Positions 42,770-51,311 of a DNA stretch of 64,000 nucleotides are shown piece by piece (the first letter of the stretch is position 1; each line of letters starts with the position of its first letter). A program made the position numbers and the translations under genes. The stretch is from Flavobacterium piscisymbiosum. GTDB taxonomy: Bacteria > Bacteroidota > Bacteroidia > Flavobacteriales > Flavobacteriaceae. The DNA lies in NCBI RefSeq assembly GCF_020905295.1, contig NZ_JAJJMM010000001.1, forward strand, positions 682,001-746,000, in the 5' to 3' direction. Under the pieces are notes generated by a model, which saw only the letters and a program-made list of their open reading frames with translations, searched no databases and had not been told where the DNA came from.

Positions 42770-44140
42770 ATGAAAAATAAAATCTTACTTCTATTTTTAT
42801 TTTTAACAACCTTAGGATTTGCGCAAAAACCAACCTTTAAGATTAAATATTCTGAGCAATTGGCAGTTTTTATTTTTTTACAAAGTCTATCCGAGAATTA
42901 CCATGAAAATGTTTTCAAAACCGAATTCGAAAAATCAAAATACAATACCGAAAAATATAAAACTATCATTTCAAACTTTGATAAATTAAATATCTATTAC
43001 AGTTATCGGTTTGATGAATATCCTTTCGGTTCAAAAAAGACAATGCAAACGGAAGACATCGTGAAAAAAAATCTGATTGAAACTGAAAACCTAACAGATT
43101 TCAAACTTCGAACTATTGGCTTTATTTCCAGCAAAACGTTGAGTGATTTTGCAGAAAGTATTTTAGCATTTACCCCAATTTACAACGAATTAATTTATAA
43201 TCCGAACAAAGAAAAATTCGAAAAACAAGTCGAAGAAATTAAAAAATACTCTAACGAGCATAATATCGAAAACTACTTTCAAACAGGTCTAACATTTTAC
43301 AATTCCAGTTGGGATAATTCAATTCCTTTCGAAATAGCTTTTTATCCCCTACCCAATTCTGAGGGATTTACAGCACAAGCATTTTGCAACAATTTTATTA
43401 GCGCTGTACAAACCGACTTAAAATCGCACAAAGATTTATTTAGTGTGATGCTGCACGAAACGTATCATATTATTTATGACGAGCAATCACTCGAAGTAAA
43501 AACCCAAATTGATCAATATTTTAAAGAAAGTAAATCAAAATACAGCAATTACGCTTATCAGCTTATGAATGAAGCTTTGGCAACAGCATTAGGAAATGGC
43601 TATGTTTATGGAAAACTGGACGGACAAATTGATCCCGGAGATTTGTATAATAAAAAATACATCAGTCTTATGGCAAAGCAAATTTATCCCTTAGTAACAG
43701 AATATATCGACCAAAAGAAACCTATGGATAAAAACTTTATCGACAGTTACATCAATCTCTATGAAGTAAATTTCCCGGACTGGATAAACGAACTCAATAA
43801 TATAATGAGTTACCGATATGTTCTCACCGAAAACGAAGACGATATTAATGCCATAAGAAAAATGTATCGTTACCGTTCCAGAACCGAAGGAGAATATCAA
43901 ATTACCGAAGCCAGCATCGAAAAGATGAAAAAAACATCACTTACAAAAGTGATCATTATTTCAAAAAACAGTGCCGAAAAAATCAAATTATTAAAAAATG
44001 AATTCCCGGAATTAAAAAACTGGAAGGCTAATGCTAACAAGGAATTTGCAAACATGATCTTATTAACTGATAAAAGTCAATTGATTGTAATCAACCAAAA
44101 AACATCGACAATTGAAACGCTTTTTAAATCCATAAAATAA
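42770..44140 (+). CDS. Secreted HExxH putative metalloprotease
   Basis: A 456-residue protein. Signal peptide 1-18 (GFAQ end). The zinc-binding motif HETYH is at 229-233, and a later NEALATALGNG offers a third ligand Glu268, a gluzincin-like layout. The N-terminal 200 residues and C-terminal 100 are not recognised. The secreted enzyme may act on peptides in the periplasm or outside. The family resembles the Bacteroidota proteins annotated DUF4932 or DUF2268, uncertain. Confidence 0.75.
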   Translation: MKNKILLLFLFLTTLGFAQKPTFKIKYSEQLAVFIFLQSLSENYHENVFKTEFEKSKYNTEKYKTIISNFDKLNIYYSYRFDEYPFGSKKTMQTEDIVKKNLIETENLTDFKLRTIGFISSKTLSDFAESILAFTPIYNELIYNPNKEKFEKQVEEIKKYSNEHNIENYFQTGLTFYNSSWDNSIPFEIAFYPLPNSEGFTAQAFCNNFISAVQTDLKSHKDLFSVMLHETYHIIYDEQSLEVKTQIDQYFKESKSKYSNYAYQLMNEALATALGNGYVYGKLDGQIDPGDLYNKKYISLMAKQIYPLVTEYIDQKKPMDKNFIDSYINLYEVNFPDWINELNNIMSYRYVLTENEDDINAIRKMYRYRSRTEGEYQITEASIEKMKKTSLTKVIIISKNSAEKIKLLKNEFPELKNWKANANKEFANMILLTDKSQLIVINQKTSTIETLFKSIK

Positions 44141-44258
44141 AGATTATTAAGCCCAACCATTATTGTTTTTATAAATTGTCGTAAACTATTACAATCAAAA
44201 CCTATACAGTCTTTTTTATAGATTTTCTCTTCATTTATTTGTTTAAAATAAATAAGAC

Positions 44259-44663
44259 ATGAAAAAACTAATTTTATTATTTGCTTTGATTTTTATTACT
44301 TCTTGTTCTAAAGACGATACAAATCATGAGAATATATTTACTGATGATACTTACATGTATTTTGATCCTCCAAGTTGGTTATTTGGAACGTGGACTAACA
44401 CTCAAGGTGACAAAATAACGTTCACAGCAAATAATGTAATTTTTAATGAATACGGAAATCCTGCTAGTTCTGCCAACGAAGAAATTGCCTATTATGAGAA
44501 GAATTTTGGAAACCCAAATATTCAGGAAACAGCTTACGCTAATTACTACAGTTTAAAGTACAATTACAATATCGATTATCGAATGAAATTTACCATCATT
44601 CAAATATCCGACAGAAAAATAGATGTAGAAGGTTTCTTTACAGGAACATTTACAAAACTTTAA
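44259..44663 (+). CDS. Lipocalin-like lipoprotein
   Basis: A 134-residue lipoprotein (MKKLILLFALIFITSC, lipobox Cys16). The mature part begins the lipocalin-like pattern WLFGTWTNTQGDKITFTANNVIF and ends with FFTGTFTKL. Function unknown. It is followed by a strong terminator. Confidence 0.75.
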   Translation: MKKLILLFALIFITSCSKDDTNHENIFTDDTYMYFDPPSWLFGTWTNTQGDKITFTANNVIFNEYGNPASSANEEIAYYEKNFGNPNIQETAYANYYSLKYNYNIDYRMKFTIIQISDRKIDVEGFFTGTFTKL

Positions 44664-44683
44664 TATTCCTATAATTAAAACAT

Positions 44684-44718
44684 AAAAACCCTTGTAGAAC
44701 AATCCTGCAAGGGTTTTT
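44684..44718 (+). terminator. Terminator of the lipocalin-like gene
   Basis: A 14-bp stem (44684-44697 with 44705-44718, one G-T pair) in AAAACCCTTGTAG / CTGCAAGGGTTTT. It also lies 23 bp beyond the stop of the minus-strand small gene at 44741, so it may serve both. Confidence 0.8.
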
Positions 44719-44740
44719 AGTTTTATCCAGACCACTGTTT

Positions 44741-44917
44741 TTACTTTTCATTTGCCGCATCATCAAAATTCGGTTCGTCTTCTTCCGGTTTCTTAAAATC
44801 ATTATTCAGCAAATCTGTTAGTTTCTTTTTCTCTTTCTGATTCTTTTTTGTAGTAAACACAATTAAAATAATCACTACCGCAACTACAACTCCTATTATT
44901 ACCCAATTGATTTCCAT
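44741..44917 (-). CDS. Small single-TM protein (58 residues)
   Basis: A short gene missed by longer frames. MEINW, a TM helix at about 5-22 (WVIIGVVVAVVIILIVF), then a basic and acidic tail (KKNQKEKKK ... PEEDEPNFDDAANEK). Resembles small Flavobacterium membrane proteins of unknown function. Confidence 0.7.
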   Translation of the reverse strand: MEINWVIIGVVVAVVIILIVFTTKKNQKEKKKLTDLLNNDFKKPEEDEPNFDDAANEK

Positions 44918-45364
44918 AACTTTAATTTTTTATTAAAGTTAAGATTTTAAACTTACAGAATATTATCAAAAGGTTAAGCCTTAGCGTTATAAAAATCAGG
45001 AGCAGAAAGTTTTGTTTTCAAAACACCAATTGTCCCACTGTACACTGTATCCTATCGTCGGGCCATAAGTATAAAAATAAACACGAATTTCACTAATTGC
45101 CACTAATTAGTTTGTGAAATTAATTTCACAAACTAAGCTGACCATTAAAATTTGTGCAAATTTGTGAAAGTAGTGTTTAATATTTGTGTCCAGATGGTAG
45201 GTTTTAATCAGCGCTAGATTAGAGGTTTTTAATTTATTAGACATCTTTTTTTATATATTTATATCTGTAAAAAGTCATATGGTTTTTAATTTACTTAAAA
45301 TCTAAGCAAAATAATCCCCCTAAATACCGTGAATACAATACCTTATAATTTCCTCCTGACCAAA
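44918..45364. repeat. Gene-free region with CACGAATTTC / TTTGTGAAA repeats
   Basis: At 45078-45185 inverted copies of AACACGAATTTCACTAATT, TTTGTGAAATTAATTTCACAAA (a 22-nt palindrome) and AAATTTGTGCAAATTTGTGAAA occur. The remaining sequence is AT-rich, with no gene seen. Confidence 0.6.
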
Positions 45365-45793
45365 ATGTTTAAAAATCTAAAAAAGCCTTTATCAATTGGC
45401 TTACTATTTTTTGTAAGCACCATTTTAGAAATTTACTGGGCAGTTGGCGAATTTTCCGGAAGAATGTCAAGTGGCAATCCAGATGCTTCGTTTTTTGATG
45501 ATGCTTATTTAATTTCATTGTTTACAACTATCTTTTTGACAATTGTATTTCTTTTTCTTTCCCTCATTAAAAACAAATATTTAAAAATCACCATTCAATT
45601 TATGTTCTTAATTTCAGTTTGGTTTTTCTGGAATTATACCGTTTTTGTCGATCGCGAATCGTCGTGGAGCACCTACACTTTCAACGAAGAACTTCTTTAT
45701 ACATTATCAACTTCAATTTTGCCTGTTTTGGTTTTATCAATTCCCACACTATTTGGTTTAAATCATATCTTAAAAAGTCATGAACCAAAATAA
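45365..45793 (+). CDS. Four-TM membrane protein, function unknown
   Basis: About 142 residues from the ATG at 45365 (MFKNLKKPLSIG); a GTG at 45329 is a possible earlier start. Hydrophobic segments lie near 9-30, 50-70, 75-95 and 115-135. There is no family I recognise. Its end overlaps the next gene by 14 bp, so the two are coupled. Confidence 0.7.
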   Translation: MFKNLKKPLSIGLLFFVSTILEIYWAVGEFSGRMSSGNPDASFFDDAYLISLFTTIFLTIVFLFLSLIKNKYLKITIQFMFLISVWFFWNYTVFVDRESSWSTYTFNEELLYTLSTSILPVLVLSIPTLFGLNHILKSHEPK

Positions 45794-46376
45794 AAAATCT
45801 ACAATAGTTTTAAGAGTTTATCTTATTCTTAGTTTGCTTCTGGCAATAGATTGCTTATTATATTATTATAAACTCATTAGTTTACGAGGCTATTACAGCG
45901 ATGTGGTTCTCTATTGGCTTTGGTTTTTAACCAACTTTGTGGTGATTGTACTATTTTGGAAAAAAATTATGGCAAAATTACTTTTGGGAGGAATTATATT
46001 AGCCATAATACTCAGTATTTTACCGCTAATGATGCCTTTTTATGCATGGATACTTTCGACTACACCACTAGGATTAATGATAGATAGAAATCTAAATGAA
46101 AAATACAGGGCGCAAATTGTAAGCTATAGCGCAATGGCACCACCGTGGCTTGAAGTAATAGAAAAACACGGTCTTTTAGAAAAAAGAATATTAAAAAGTA
46201 CCGATTATCAACTTATGAACGATAATCTAAATGTAAAAATCAGAACAGCAAAAGATATTATTTTTAATCAAGAAACTGATAGCACACTTACACTTACGCT
46301 ATTTTATGGCGGTCCAAACAAAACTATCACCTTCAACAAAAATACCGGGGAAGTCCTGAATATAAAAACAAATTGA
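45780..46376 (+). CDS. Membrane protein with extracytoplasmic C-terminal domain, unknown
   Basis: A 198-residue protein with three hydrophobic segments (about 9-28, 39-58, 63-100) and a polar C-terminal half, about 105-198, probably outside. Not recognised. It is the second gene of a run of four (45365-47802) that seem to form one operon of lineage-specific envelope proteins. Confidence 0.7.
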   Translation: MNQNKKSTIVLRVYLILSLLLAIDCLLYYYKLISLRGYYSDVVLYWLWFLTNFVVIVLFWKKIMAKLLLGGIILAIILSILPLMMPFYAWILSTTPLGLMIDRNLNEKYRAQIVSYSAMAPPWLEVIEKHGLLEKRILKSTDYQLMNDNLNVKIRTAKDIIFNQETDSTLTLTLFYGGPNKTITFNKNTGEVLNIKTN

Positions 46377-46398
46377 ATTGAACTAAAAACAAAACAAT

Positions 46399-46752
46399 AT
46401 GACATTATTACTCCGTTGGTTACTAGTACCTATAATAGCACTGATCGCATTATTGTTCTGGAAAGGCAGTCCGCTTCTTATAAAATCAGCATTATTGATT
46501 GTTCCGTTGGTTGTTATTGTAAGCTGGTTTGCGCACGAAGGAGCCTTTAGCGGAAGCGGCGGATTAGAAAAACTTTACGGCATATTAACCATAATAGCAT
46601 TCCTGGTTTGCTATGAAGTCGGAATGTTATTTAATCGCTTTTATTTGGCAAAAAAAAGCATCGAAACCGCTCAGGATGATATACTTCTTACCATTGGTGC
46701 AATTATATTAGTATTATCAATCGTATATTTCTTTATAATTATTTCAAAATAG
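46399..46752 (+). CDS. Three/four-TM membrane protein, unknown
   Basis: A 117-residue protein, mostly hydrophobic: segments at about 4-22, 26-45, 58-75 and 93-115. The loop HEGAFSGSGGLEKLYG is conserved-looking. No function can be assigned. Confidence 0.7.
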   Translation: MTLLLRWLLVPIIALIALLFWKGSPLLIKSALLIVPLVVIVSWFAHEGAFSGSGGLEKLYGILTIIAFLVCYEVGMLFNRFYLAKKSIETAQDDILLTIGAIILVLSIVYFFIIISK

Positions 46753-46776
46753 ATAAAAAATTAACTTACCAAATTT

Positions 46777-47802
46777 ATGAATCTAAAAATACAAGCAATT
46801 ACAGTTGCCTCATTTATTTTCCTGCTTTCCTGCAACAACAAACAGGAAACTAAAAGCAATAAACCTCAGGCCAACAAAACAGCAACAACCCAAAACGACT
46901 CTGTACAAAACGAGGAACTTCCCAGAAAAGAAAGCATCAATTTATTTACCCTCACTTACAGAGACAGTACCGATGTAGCTTTTGTTTCCCTTTCAGACAT
47001 TTACCCGCTCGACGATACGGCTTCAGACACTCTTGCTTTGCCCAATATCGAAAAAATGGAAAAAAAGTCTGCAAAATATTTCACCTTAGAAAAAAAATAC
47101 AGAAATCGTTTTTTATCCAAAACCAATATTTCCGAAACCGATTCTTTGTTTGTCTATGATTATGCCAAAAACAAACTGGCTTCATTTGCCATAAAAAATC
47201 TTAAAGCCGCTGCATGGCTAAACGGTTATTCATCCGAAGAAGACTGGCCTTATCCCAAATATTATTACATGATTGGATTCGAAATCAGCAAAAAATCCTT
47301 AACCGCATTAAGTGATTATTATTCTGATGTTTTAGTCTATGTAGGTAAAGAAAATCCATTTACAAATAAACCTTTAACTGCAATTGTCTGGACGAAAATT
47401 CCCTCGAAAGAATTCCCGTCAAAACCAATAAAAAAAGAAGATCTTGATCAACTAAAAAACAAAGTCAGTGGCAACACCTATTCTTATAAAACAGAAGATT
47501 ATCACTATTTTCTACAGGAATATCTGGAATCAAGAGAAGTTACCGGAAGGCGCTTATTGGTTGTCGATTCAAAAACAAAAGACATCATTATCGAAAAAAT
47601 GTTTATCGATGGCGAAAGTTTATCCGCAGCACCATTAAACGATAAAAACAATGATGTTGCGGTACAATACACAGGCAAACTCTTTAAAAACAAACCGCCA
47701 GTTGTATTTGGTTTTGCATATGAATCATTCGGATGTCGTGCCATTTCGCTTATCGACAAATCAAACGAAGACATTTATATTCAATGCGATAACCGACATT
47801 AA
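46777..47802 (+). CDS. Lipoprotein, function unknown
   Basis: A 341-residue lipoprotein (signal to LLSC19, lipobox). An N-terminal Asn/Gln/Lys/Thr-rich linker (about 20-55) is followed by a globular part with no recognised domain. It is last in the operon-like run. Translation shows normal codon use with no sign of disruption. Confidence 0.7.
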   Translation: MNLKIQAITVASFIFLLSCNNKQETKSNKPQANKTATTQNDSVQNEELPRKESINLFTLTYRDSTDVAFVSLSDIYPLDDTASDTLALPNIEKMEKKSAKYFTLEKKYRNRFLSKTNISETDSLFVYDYAKNKLASFAIKNLKAAAWLNGYSSEEDWPYPKYYYMIGFEISKKSLTALSDYYSDVLVYVGKENPFTNKPLTAIVWTKIPSKEFPSKPIKKEDLDQLKNKVSGNTYSYKTEDYHYFLQEYLESREVTGRRLLVVDSKTKDIIIEKMFIDGESLSAAPLNDKNNDVAVQYTGKLFKNKPPVVFGFAYESFGCRAISLIDKSNEDIYIQCDNRH

Positions 47803-47999
47803 ATTCATAATTTAGAAAATCAGGAGCAGAAAAATTCATTTTCAAAAAGACCAATTGTCCCGCTCTCGGCTATATCTTTTTCCTGCTAAAGAAGCAGTAA
47901 AAAGGATACCGCCTCGATCGGGGCTAAACTAGAAATTTTAGTTTTTATAAGAACTTTTTTTTAGTTTCATTACTCAATAATTTAATTAAAAAAATTTAT
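47803..47999. repeat. Copy of the dispersed 85-bp element (reverse) between genes
   Basis: At about 47867-47932 the sequence carries the dispersed element in reverse orientation: CTATATCTTTTTCCTGCT, loop, AGCAGTAAAAAGGATACCGCCTCGATCGGGGCT. The internal stem is CTTTTTcCTGCT / AGCAGtAAAAAG. Comparison with copies at 2.23 and 25.27 kb shows conserved outer ends and a variable stem tip. Confidence 0.65.
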
Positions 48000-48371
48000 A
48001 TGAAAATTTCTTTCTGGCTTTATTGTTCAAACCTCGAAGTCTCATTTGATTTTTATCAAAAAGTTTTTAATCTCAAAAATGAAACCTTTACCAACAAAAC
48101 AAAAACTTTCTTTGTACCAATTGATAATCATGCCGAATTAAAAATAAGCACTTTACAGACCCCCCTTAACGAAGGAAATATCGAAATAAACGAAGCGCCT
48201 ATAAATGATGTATACAATCGTCTGATAAAAAACCAGCTTCCGCAAAGCAATGAATCTGATGTAGAAAAAATGCCGACAAGTACATTTTCAGGCCCTTGGG
48301 ATTATCCCGGCGGAAAAGCGCTCTTCCTAAAAGATCCGGACAATCATTTTATTGTTTTTATGGAGTGGTGA
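48000..48371 (+). CDS. VOC/glyoxalase-family protein
   Basis: A 123-residue protein with the vicinal-oxygen-chelate fold: N-terminal SFWLYCSNLEVSFDFYQKVFNL and a final GGKALFLKDPDNHFIVFMEW, the typical end of a VOC domain with the metal-type Glu. The substrate is unknown (glyoxalase, bleomycin resistance or dioxygenase type). Confidence 0.85.
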   Translation: MKISFWLYCSNLEVSFDFYQKVFNLKNETFTNKTKTFFVPIDNHAELKISTLQTPLNEGNIEINEAPINDVYNRLIKNQLPQSNESDVEKMPTSTFSGPWDYPGGKALFLKDPDNHFIVFMEW

Positions 48372-48420
48372 TTTAATAATCCCGTTTATTGAAAGAGAAA
48401 TAGTCATTTGATATAAAATT

Positions 48421-48452
48421 AAAAAAGCCATTCTAAAGAGAGTGGCTTTTTT
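48421..48452 (+). terminator. Terminator of the VOC gene
   Basis: AAAAAAGCCATTCT / AGAGTGGCTTTTTT stem with an AAAG loop and T run, 50 bp after the stop codon. Confidence 0.75.
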
Positions 48453-48652
48453 GATGGATAAAATAGTAGTTTAAAAACATAACTTATTTTGACTAAAAAA
48501 TGACTTTTAGAGGAAGAGCAGAAAACGGAATTAATCTATTTTTACTAAGATCGATTTATATTTAATTATTTAAACACAAATAATATCAGAATAACCGAAC
48601 CTTCCAATAAAACAAAATTATCGATCATAAATTAGAAACAACCATCGCAAGT
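48453..48652. other. Intergenic, nothing recognised
   Basis: About 200 bp of AT-rich sequence between the terminator and the left end of the RAYT element. No gene or promoter is supported. Confidence 0.4.
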
Positions 48653-49288
48653 GGGCTGAAAGCCCAAAAGCAATAGCGTAGTGCAACGCACTACGAATTA
48701 AAACCAATCGTGAATATTGCCCTGAAAGGGCCAACGCAAAAATCAATATGTCGCAATCACTATCAAAAGTATATGTTCATTTAACATTTAGCACCAAAGG
48801 ACGTCACCCATTTATTGACCATACTATACAAGAGAGATTATGGCAATACCTTGGCGGAATTTGCAAAGGATTAGAATGCAACCCAATTCAAATAGGAGGA
48901 TATAAAGATCACGTACATATCTTATGCTTGTTGTCTAAAAAAATTACTCAAATGAAATTGGTAGAAGAAGTAAAAAAGCAATCTTCAAAATGGATAAAAA
49001 CGATAGATAAAAATTACGTAAATTTTTATTGGCAAGATGGCTATGGTATCTTTTCTGTCAACCCATCACAACTAGAAATAGTAACACAGTACATTAAAAA
49101 TCAAGAAGAACATCATAAAAAACATACATTTAAAGAAGAACTACTTGCTTTTTTAAATAAATACCAAGTAAAATATGATGAACGTTTTCTTTGGGATTAG
49201 GCTTTCGCCCTTACAGGGCTGAAATAATAATCCTTCATTTATTCATAGTGCTCCGCACCATGCTATTGCTAAGGCTCTTTCAGAGCAA
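48653..49288 (+). mobile_element. RAYT transposon with REP-like hairpin ends (complete copy)
   Basis: The left end (48653-48731) has three hairpins: GGGCT-GAA-AGCCC, CGTAGTGC-AAC-GCACTACG and GCCCT-GAA-AGGGC. The right end (49207-49285) has GCCCT-TAC-AGGGC, GTGC-TCC-GCAC and GCTCT-TTC-AGAGC. The transposase gene lies between. These triloop hairpins fit the REP/BIME layout recognised by RAYT (TnpA-REP) enzymes. Confidence 0.8.
48748..49200 (+). CDS. REP-associated tyrosine transposase (RAYT, IS200/IS605-like Y1)
   Basis: A 150-residue Y1 HUH transposase. The HUH motif is HVH (55-57) in GYKDHVHIL; the catalytic tyrosine is Tyr115 in IVTQYIKNQEEHH, preceded by the YFWQDGYG-type segment (here FYWQDGYGIFSV). 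It is single-strand-specific in related systems. The gene starts 17 bp after the left hairpins and ends at the right ones. It appears intact. Confidence 0.93.
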   Translation: MSQSLSKVYVHLTFSTKGRHPFIDHTIQERLWQYLGGICKGLECNPIQIGGYKDHVHILCLLSKKITQMKLVEEVKKQSSKWIKTIDKNYVNFYWQDGYGIFSVNPSQLEIVTQYIKNQEEHHKKHTFKEELLAFLNKYQVKYDERFLWD

Positions 49289-49381
49289 CAGGATTCGAAT
49301 ACTTTAATTTTGTAAGTTGTGTACAAAAAGAGATTCATTAGCGCAAATTTGCAATCATCAGAGCTCGACACTTTAAAAAAT
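49289..49381. repeat. Spacer repeat between RAYT units
   Basis: About 90 bp (TTTTGTAAGTTGTGTACAAAAAGAGATTC and on) that recurs before the third unit (49635-49727), so the tandem repeat includes this spacer; the overall period is about 348 bp. Confidence 0.6.
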
Positions 49382-49629
49382 GGGCTGAAAGCCCTAAAAG
49401 AAATAGCGTAGTGCAACGCACTACGAATTAAATCAAAAGTAAAAATTGCCCTGAAAGGGCAAAAGAAAATTGAGAATAAAGAATTAAAGAAAAAGGTATT
49501 TAATAGAAGAACATCATGTTAAACATACTTTTTGAAATTAGGCTTCTGCCCTTACAGGGCTGAAATAATAATCCTTCATTTATTCATAGCGCTTCGCACT
49601 ACGCTATTGCTAAGGCTCTTTCAGAGCAA
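49382..49629. mobile_element. MITE-like deletion derivative of the RAYT element, copy 1
   Basis: It has the same left-end hairpins (49382-49461) and right-end hairpins (49548-49629). The 453-bp gene is replaced by a remnant of about 85 bp. The piece AGAAGAACATCATgttAAACATAC matches the 3' part of the transposase gene (AAGAACATCATAAAAAACATAC), showing that the derivative came from an internal deletion. Confidence 0.8.
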
Positions 49630-49728
49630 TTTTCCAGCATTTTAATTTTGTGATTTGTGCACAAAAAGAGATTCGTTAGCGCGAATTTGCAATCGTAAGT
49701 ATTCGACATTTTTAAAAATGGGCTGAAA

Positions 49729-49967
49729 GCCCTAAAAGAAATAGCGTAGTGCAACGCACTACGAATTAAATCAAAAGTAAAAATTGCCCTGAAAGGGCAA
49801 AAGAAAATTGAGAATAAAGAATTAAAGAAAAAGGTATTTAATAGAAGAACATCATGTTAAACATACTTTTTGAAATTAAGCTTCTGCCCTTACAGGGCTG
49901 AAATACTAATCATCATTCTATTCATAGTGCTTCGCACTATGCTATTGCCAAGGCTCTTTCAGAGCAA
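49729..49967. mobile_element. MITE-like deletion derivative of the RAYT element, copy 2
   Basis: Nearly identical to the derivative at 49382-49629 and separated from it by the same spacer. Tandem amplification of one deletion derivative is the simplest explanation. Confidence 0.8.
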
Positions 49968-50024
49968 CATTTCGAACACTTATAATTTCTTATGATTTGC
50001 AATCCGTGCCAGCAAAGAGAATAC

Positions 50025-51230
50025 TCAACGCCCCAAAACCGTAGGCTTTTTAGATTTAACATAAATCAAATCCGGTTCATTATCCCAGGAAATTACGAGA
50101 CGATCTTTCGTTACTTTTTTAATGATTCCCAAATACCATTTACTACGAGAATAATGCACCCAAAGAGAATCGTTCTTGTAATTGCAATCGTAAACTTTAC
50201 CATCACTATCGTTTACAAAATAATCGGCATTGATTTCTATTTTACTGAAATTGCCTTTTCCTCTAGATTCCCACTTACCGTATGCGTCAGAAATATTTAA
50301 AGGTTCTTTTTTCTTTCCAAAAGTCAAATTAAAAGCTTCTCCTCTGGAGAATTCGTTTAATCCTTTGTTTTCTATTTTACTAAAAAATGCTTTTTTGTCA
50401 TAGATTTTTAGTGGTTTCCAATTACTATCTAAAATTGAAATTTTAAAATCTTTAGGAAAACCTACTAATGTATCTTTATTATGTAACGGCAATACAATAT
50501 ACTGTTCAGCTCCTTTATCTAATACAAGCGGATCTGTAACATTGTTATTTTGTCGCAACAACCATTCATCATTTACTTCCTTTACAATATCTATCGAATC
50601 TGATTCTTTATAAACCAATTTATATTCCTCTCCGTATTCACTAATAAATTGTTTAAGTTTTGCTATGGTAATTTTGATTTCCTGCTTTTTATAAAATTCA
50701 ATTTCATTTTCAGAAAATTTAAAATCTACTACAATCACAACTTTTTTATCACTTTCATTTTTCAGATTCAAATATCTAAAACCATCCTCAAATGTTTCAG
50801 GTCGGGGTTTCTGCGTAGTCGCAACAAAAAAGAAACAAGAAAGAAGAAAAATCAATTTTAGAAAAACGGGCCGCACTTTATATACGACAGATTCTTGCTT
50901 TAATAACCAAAACGAAACCAGAATACTTACCAAGGCAATATTATCTGAAAAATCTACAACGCGATAAAAACCAAAAAAGTCAATAAAAGCTTCCGAAAAG
51001 GAACTCTTCCAAAAAACAAAAAATAACGCAACAGCAATATGAATTTCTTTGGTTCTTTTTGGAAAAAGTACACTCCAAAAAAACGGGAAAGCAAGAAGTC
51101 CCGCAAAATCAGATAATTTTCCGGTGAGATAATTATGAAAGACAGTTTTTAATATGAAGTCATTTAAAAGAAGAATCAATAACGAAACAAGAAAAACAGG
51201 ATGCGCTAATCTATTTAAATTTTTTATCAT
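50025..51230 (-). CDS. Membrane protein with large soluble C-terminal domain, unknown
   Basis: About 401 residues from the ATG at 51230 (MIKNLNRLAHPVFLV); an upstream TTG would add 20 residues and is less likely. The N-terminal half has about four TM segments (residues 10-28, 40-62, 70-85, 100-150). The C-terminal part is soluble, with no recognised domain. It is divergent from the RAYT array and not linked to it. Confidence 0.75.
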   Translation of the reverse strand: MIKNLNRLAHPVFLVSLLILLLNDFILKTVFHNYLTGKLSDFAGLLAFPFFWSVLFPKRTKEIHIAVALFFVFWKSSFSEAFIDFFGFYRVVDFSDNIALVSILVSFWLLKQESVVYKVRPVFLKLIFLLSCFFFVATTQKPRPETFEDGFRYLNLKNESDKKVVIVVDFKFSENEIEFYKKQEIKITIAKLKQFISEYGEEYKLVYKESDSIDIVKEVNDEWLLRQNNNVTDPLVLDKGAEQYIVLPLHNKDTLVGFPKDFKISILDSNWKPLKIYDKKAFFSKIENKGLNEFSRGEAFNLTFGKKKEPLNISDAYGKWESRGKGNFSKIEINADYFVNDSDGKVYDCNYKNDSLWVHYSRSKWYLGIIKKVTKDRLVISWDNEPDLIYVKSKKPTVLGR

Positions 51231-51311
51231 ATTTGATTTGACATTATGAATTAACAGGTATGTAAAAAAAACCTGCATGGGAAAAATCAAATTTCGAGCC
51301 AGATAATGTGC

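Noticed and set aside
48653..49967. CRISPR or integron-like array
   Set aside because: The repeated hairpins flank a Y1 transposase and its deletion derivatives; there are no regular unique spacers and no integrase.
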